This document shows, one piece after another, positions 63,349-64,000 of a stretch of DNA of 64,000 nucleotides (positions are counted from its first letter, which is position 1; each line of letters opens with the position of its first letter). Made by a program: the position numbers and the translations under genes. Below the pieces are notes generated by a model. It had not been told where the DNA came from and did no database searches. It worked only from the letters and a program-made list of their open reading frames with translations. This DNA is from Candidatus Faecicola pullistercoris (GTDB lineage: Bacteria > Bacillota > Clostridia > Christensenellales > CAG-917): contig DVNW01000010.1 of the NCBI GenBank assembly GCA_018714105.1, forward strand, positions 1-64,000. Reading direction: 5' to 3'.

Positions 63349-64000
63349 TTATCGGAATAATACAACTTCTTCCTTGACATCGCCAGATGCCGGAACAGTA
63401 AGAAGCGTTCCGCCCGTAACTTTCGACTTAAAGTAGCAGTTATACGACGATTTTGTGGCGTAACCTATCTTCATGTTATTGTAACCGGCAATAAAATTAT
63501 TGGCGTGATCGTGCCCGACAAACACGTGAGTTCCGTTATTGTTCAGCATAGAAATGAGTATGTCGTCGCTTGAATTTTCGAAACAACTGTCTTCGCCTCG
63601 TCCGCCCACGGCAAATTCGGTTATGCCTGCATAAGCGGGGGTCGGGATATGGAAAAAGGCCATATTTTCGGGTTTATAGCCGTAATCGGCTTCGAACGCC
63701 GCCATATTCCACTCGTACCAGTTCACCTGAGCGTCATTGATACCCGCCGTCTGCGCTTCGAACTCTTTGCTGCTTCCGCTGTCAAGCATAAAAAGCGCGT
63801 AAACCGGTAATTCGTTTCGGGTTATTTCTATAACGTAATTACCCGCGCCGTGCAAGTTCTGCGGGCCGTATTCGAACAAACAGTATTCGCTTTCCGAATA
63901 GATTTCGGCAAGGCGGGCCTTATCGGCCCTGCCCTCGTCGTCATGATTTCCGAATACGGGTGCCCACGGAATTTTATATCCGTCCATCTGCTCGGCAAAT
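63349..64000 (-). CDS. Metallophosphoesterase 3, N-terminus cut by window edge
   Basis: The visible 217 residues are the C-terminal two thirds of a calcineurin-like phosphoesterase: MDGYKIPWAPVFGNHDDEG, a His in AFFHIPTPAY and FVGHDHANN. It is collinear with the two downstream paralogues; the DxH motif and membrane anchor lie beyond the window. The frame continues upstream of the first visible Met. It is first of the visible operon, so the promoter is outside. Confidence 0.85.
   Translation of the reverse strand, partial: FAEQMDGYKIPWAPVFGNHDDEGRADKARLAEIYSESEYCLFEYGPQNLHGAGNYVIEITRNELPVYALFMLDSGSSKEFEAQTAGINDAQVNWYEWNMAAFEADYGYKPENMAFFHIPTPAYAGITEFAVGGRGEDSCFENSSDDILISMLNNNGTHVFVGHDHANNFIAGYNNMKIGYATKSSYNCYFKSKVTGGTLLTVPASGDVKEEVVLFR

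Overview
The window reads as a chromosomal segment of a spore-forming Bacillota of class Clostridia, probably an uncultured gut lineage. Evidence: the Bacillus/Clostridium order yqfC-yqfD-pgpH-ybeY-era-yqzL-recO, the order spoVT-yabM-yabN, a sigma-G-like promoter in front of spoVT, pyruvate phosphate dikinase, Rex and a preQ1-I riboswitch in front of queT. The genus cannot be fixed from the sequence alone. Most genes lie on the minus strand.

Layout. (a) 1-585 is the start of a Fic protein with its own strong promoter, in codon usage that looks unlike its neighbours. (b) 0.9-11.4 kb holds ppdK, the sporulation/ribosome-maturation/repair operon yqfC to recO, and dnaB, whose protein ends in an SSB-like acidic tip. 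(c) 10.6-19.0 kb is an operon parE-parC-DUF1846-pepF-lipoprotein. (d) 19.3-22.9 kb has an alpha/beta hydrolase and, on the plus strand, murG and a membrane-anchored protein. (e) 22.9-34.1 kb is a compact virus-derived cassette: sigma-4-like regulator, large terminase, P22-type portal, scaffold, major capsid protein, short-tail adaptor and nozzle, a coiled-coil protein and two holin-like proteins. It has no integrase, replication gene, immunity repressor, long-tail gene or recognisable lysin. A plus-strand membrane protein with a Tyr/Asp/Arg repeat tail sits inside it.

(f) 34.4-41.8 kb is one operon from a consensus promoter: ileS, an rRNA-type methyltransferase, a RluA-family pseudouridine synthase, an acyl-CoA synthetase and a TIM-barrel isomerase. 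(g) 41.8-47.2 kb is a lower-glycolysis operon pgk-tpiA-gpmI ending in an Ig-like lipoprotein gene. (h) 47.2-52.2 kb is spoVT-yabM-yabN-dus-trmL. (i) 52.2-54.5 kb holds rex, a small unknown gene, a flavin reductase and riboswitch-controlled queT. (j) 54.7-64.0 kb is a glycan island: a Gfo/Idh oxidoreductase, three paralogous secreted or anchored metallophosphoesterases, a GH35 beta-galactosidase, a GH101/GH129-like enzyme and a clan GH-D (GH36-like) enzyme. That set of bond types fits host mucin-like O-glycans, but the three glycosidases have no signal peptides, so they probably act on imported sugars.

The strongest candidates for something undescribed are the stripped-down short-tailed particle cassette with its own activator, and the glycosidase/phosphoesterase island. 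Direct regulatory evidence is good at several places: consensus promoters, three dyads placed as operators, a preQ1 riboswitch whose pseudoknot covers the ribosome-binding site, and clear terminators.
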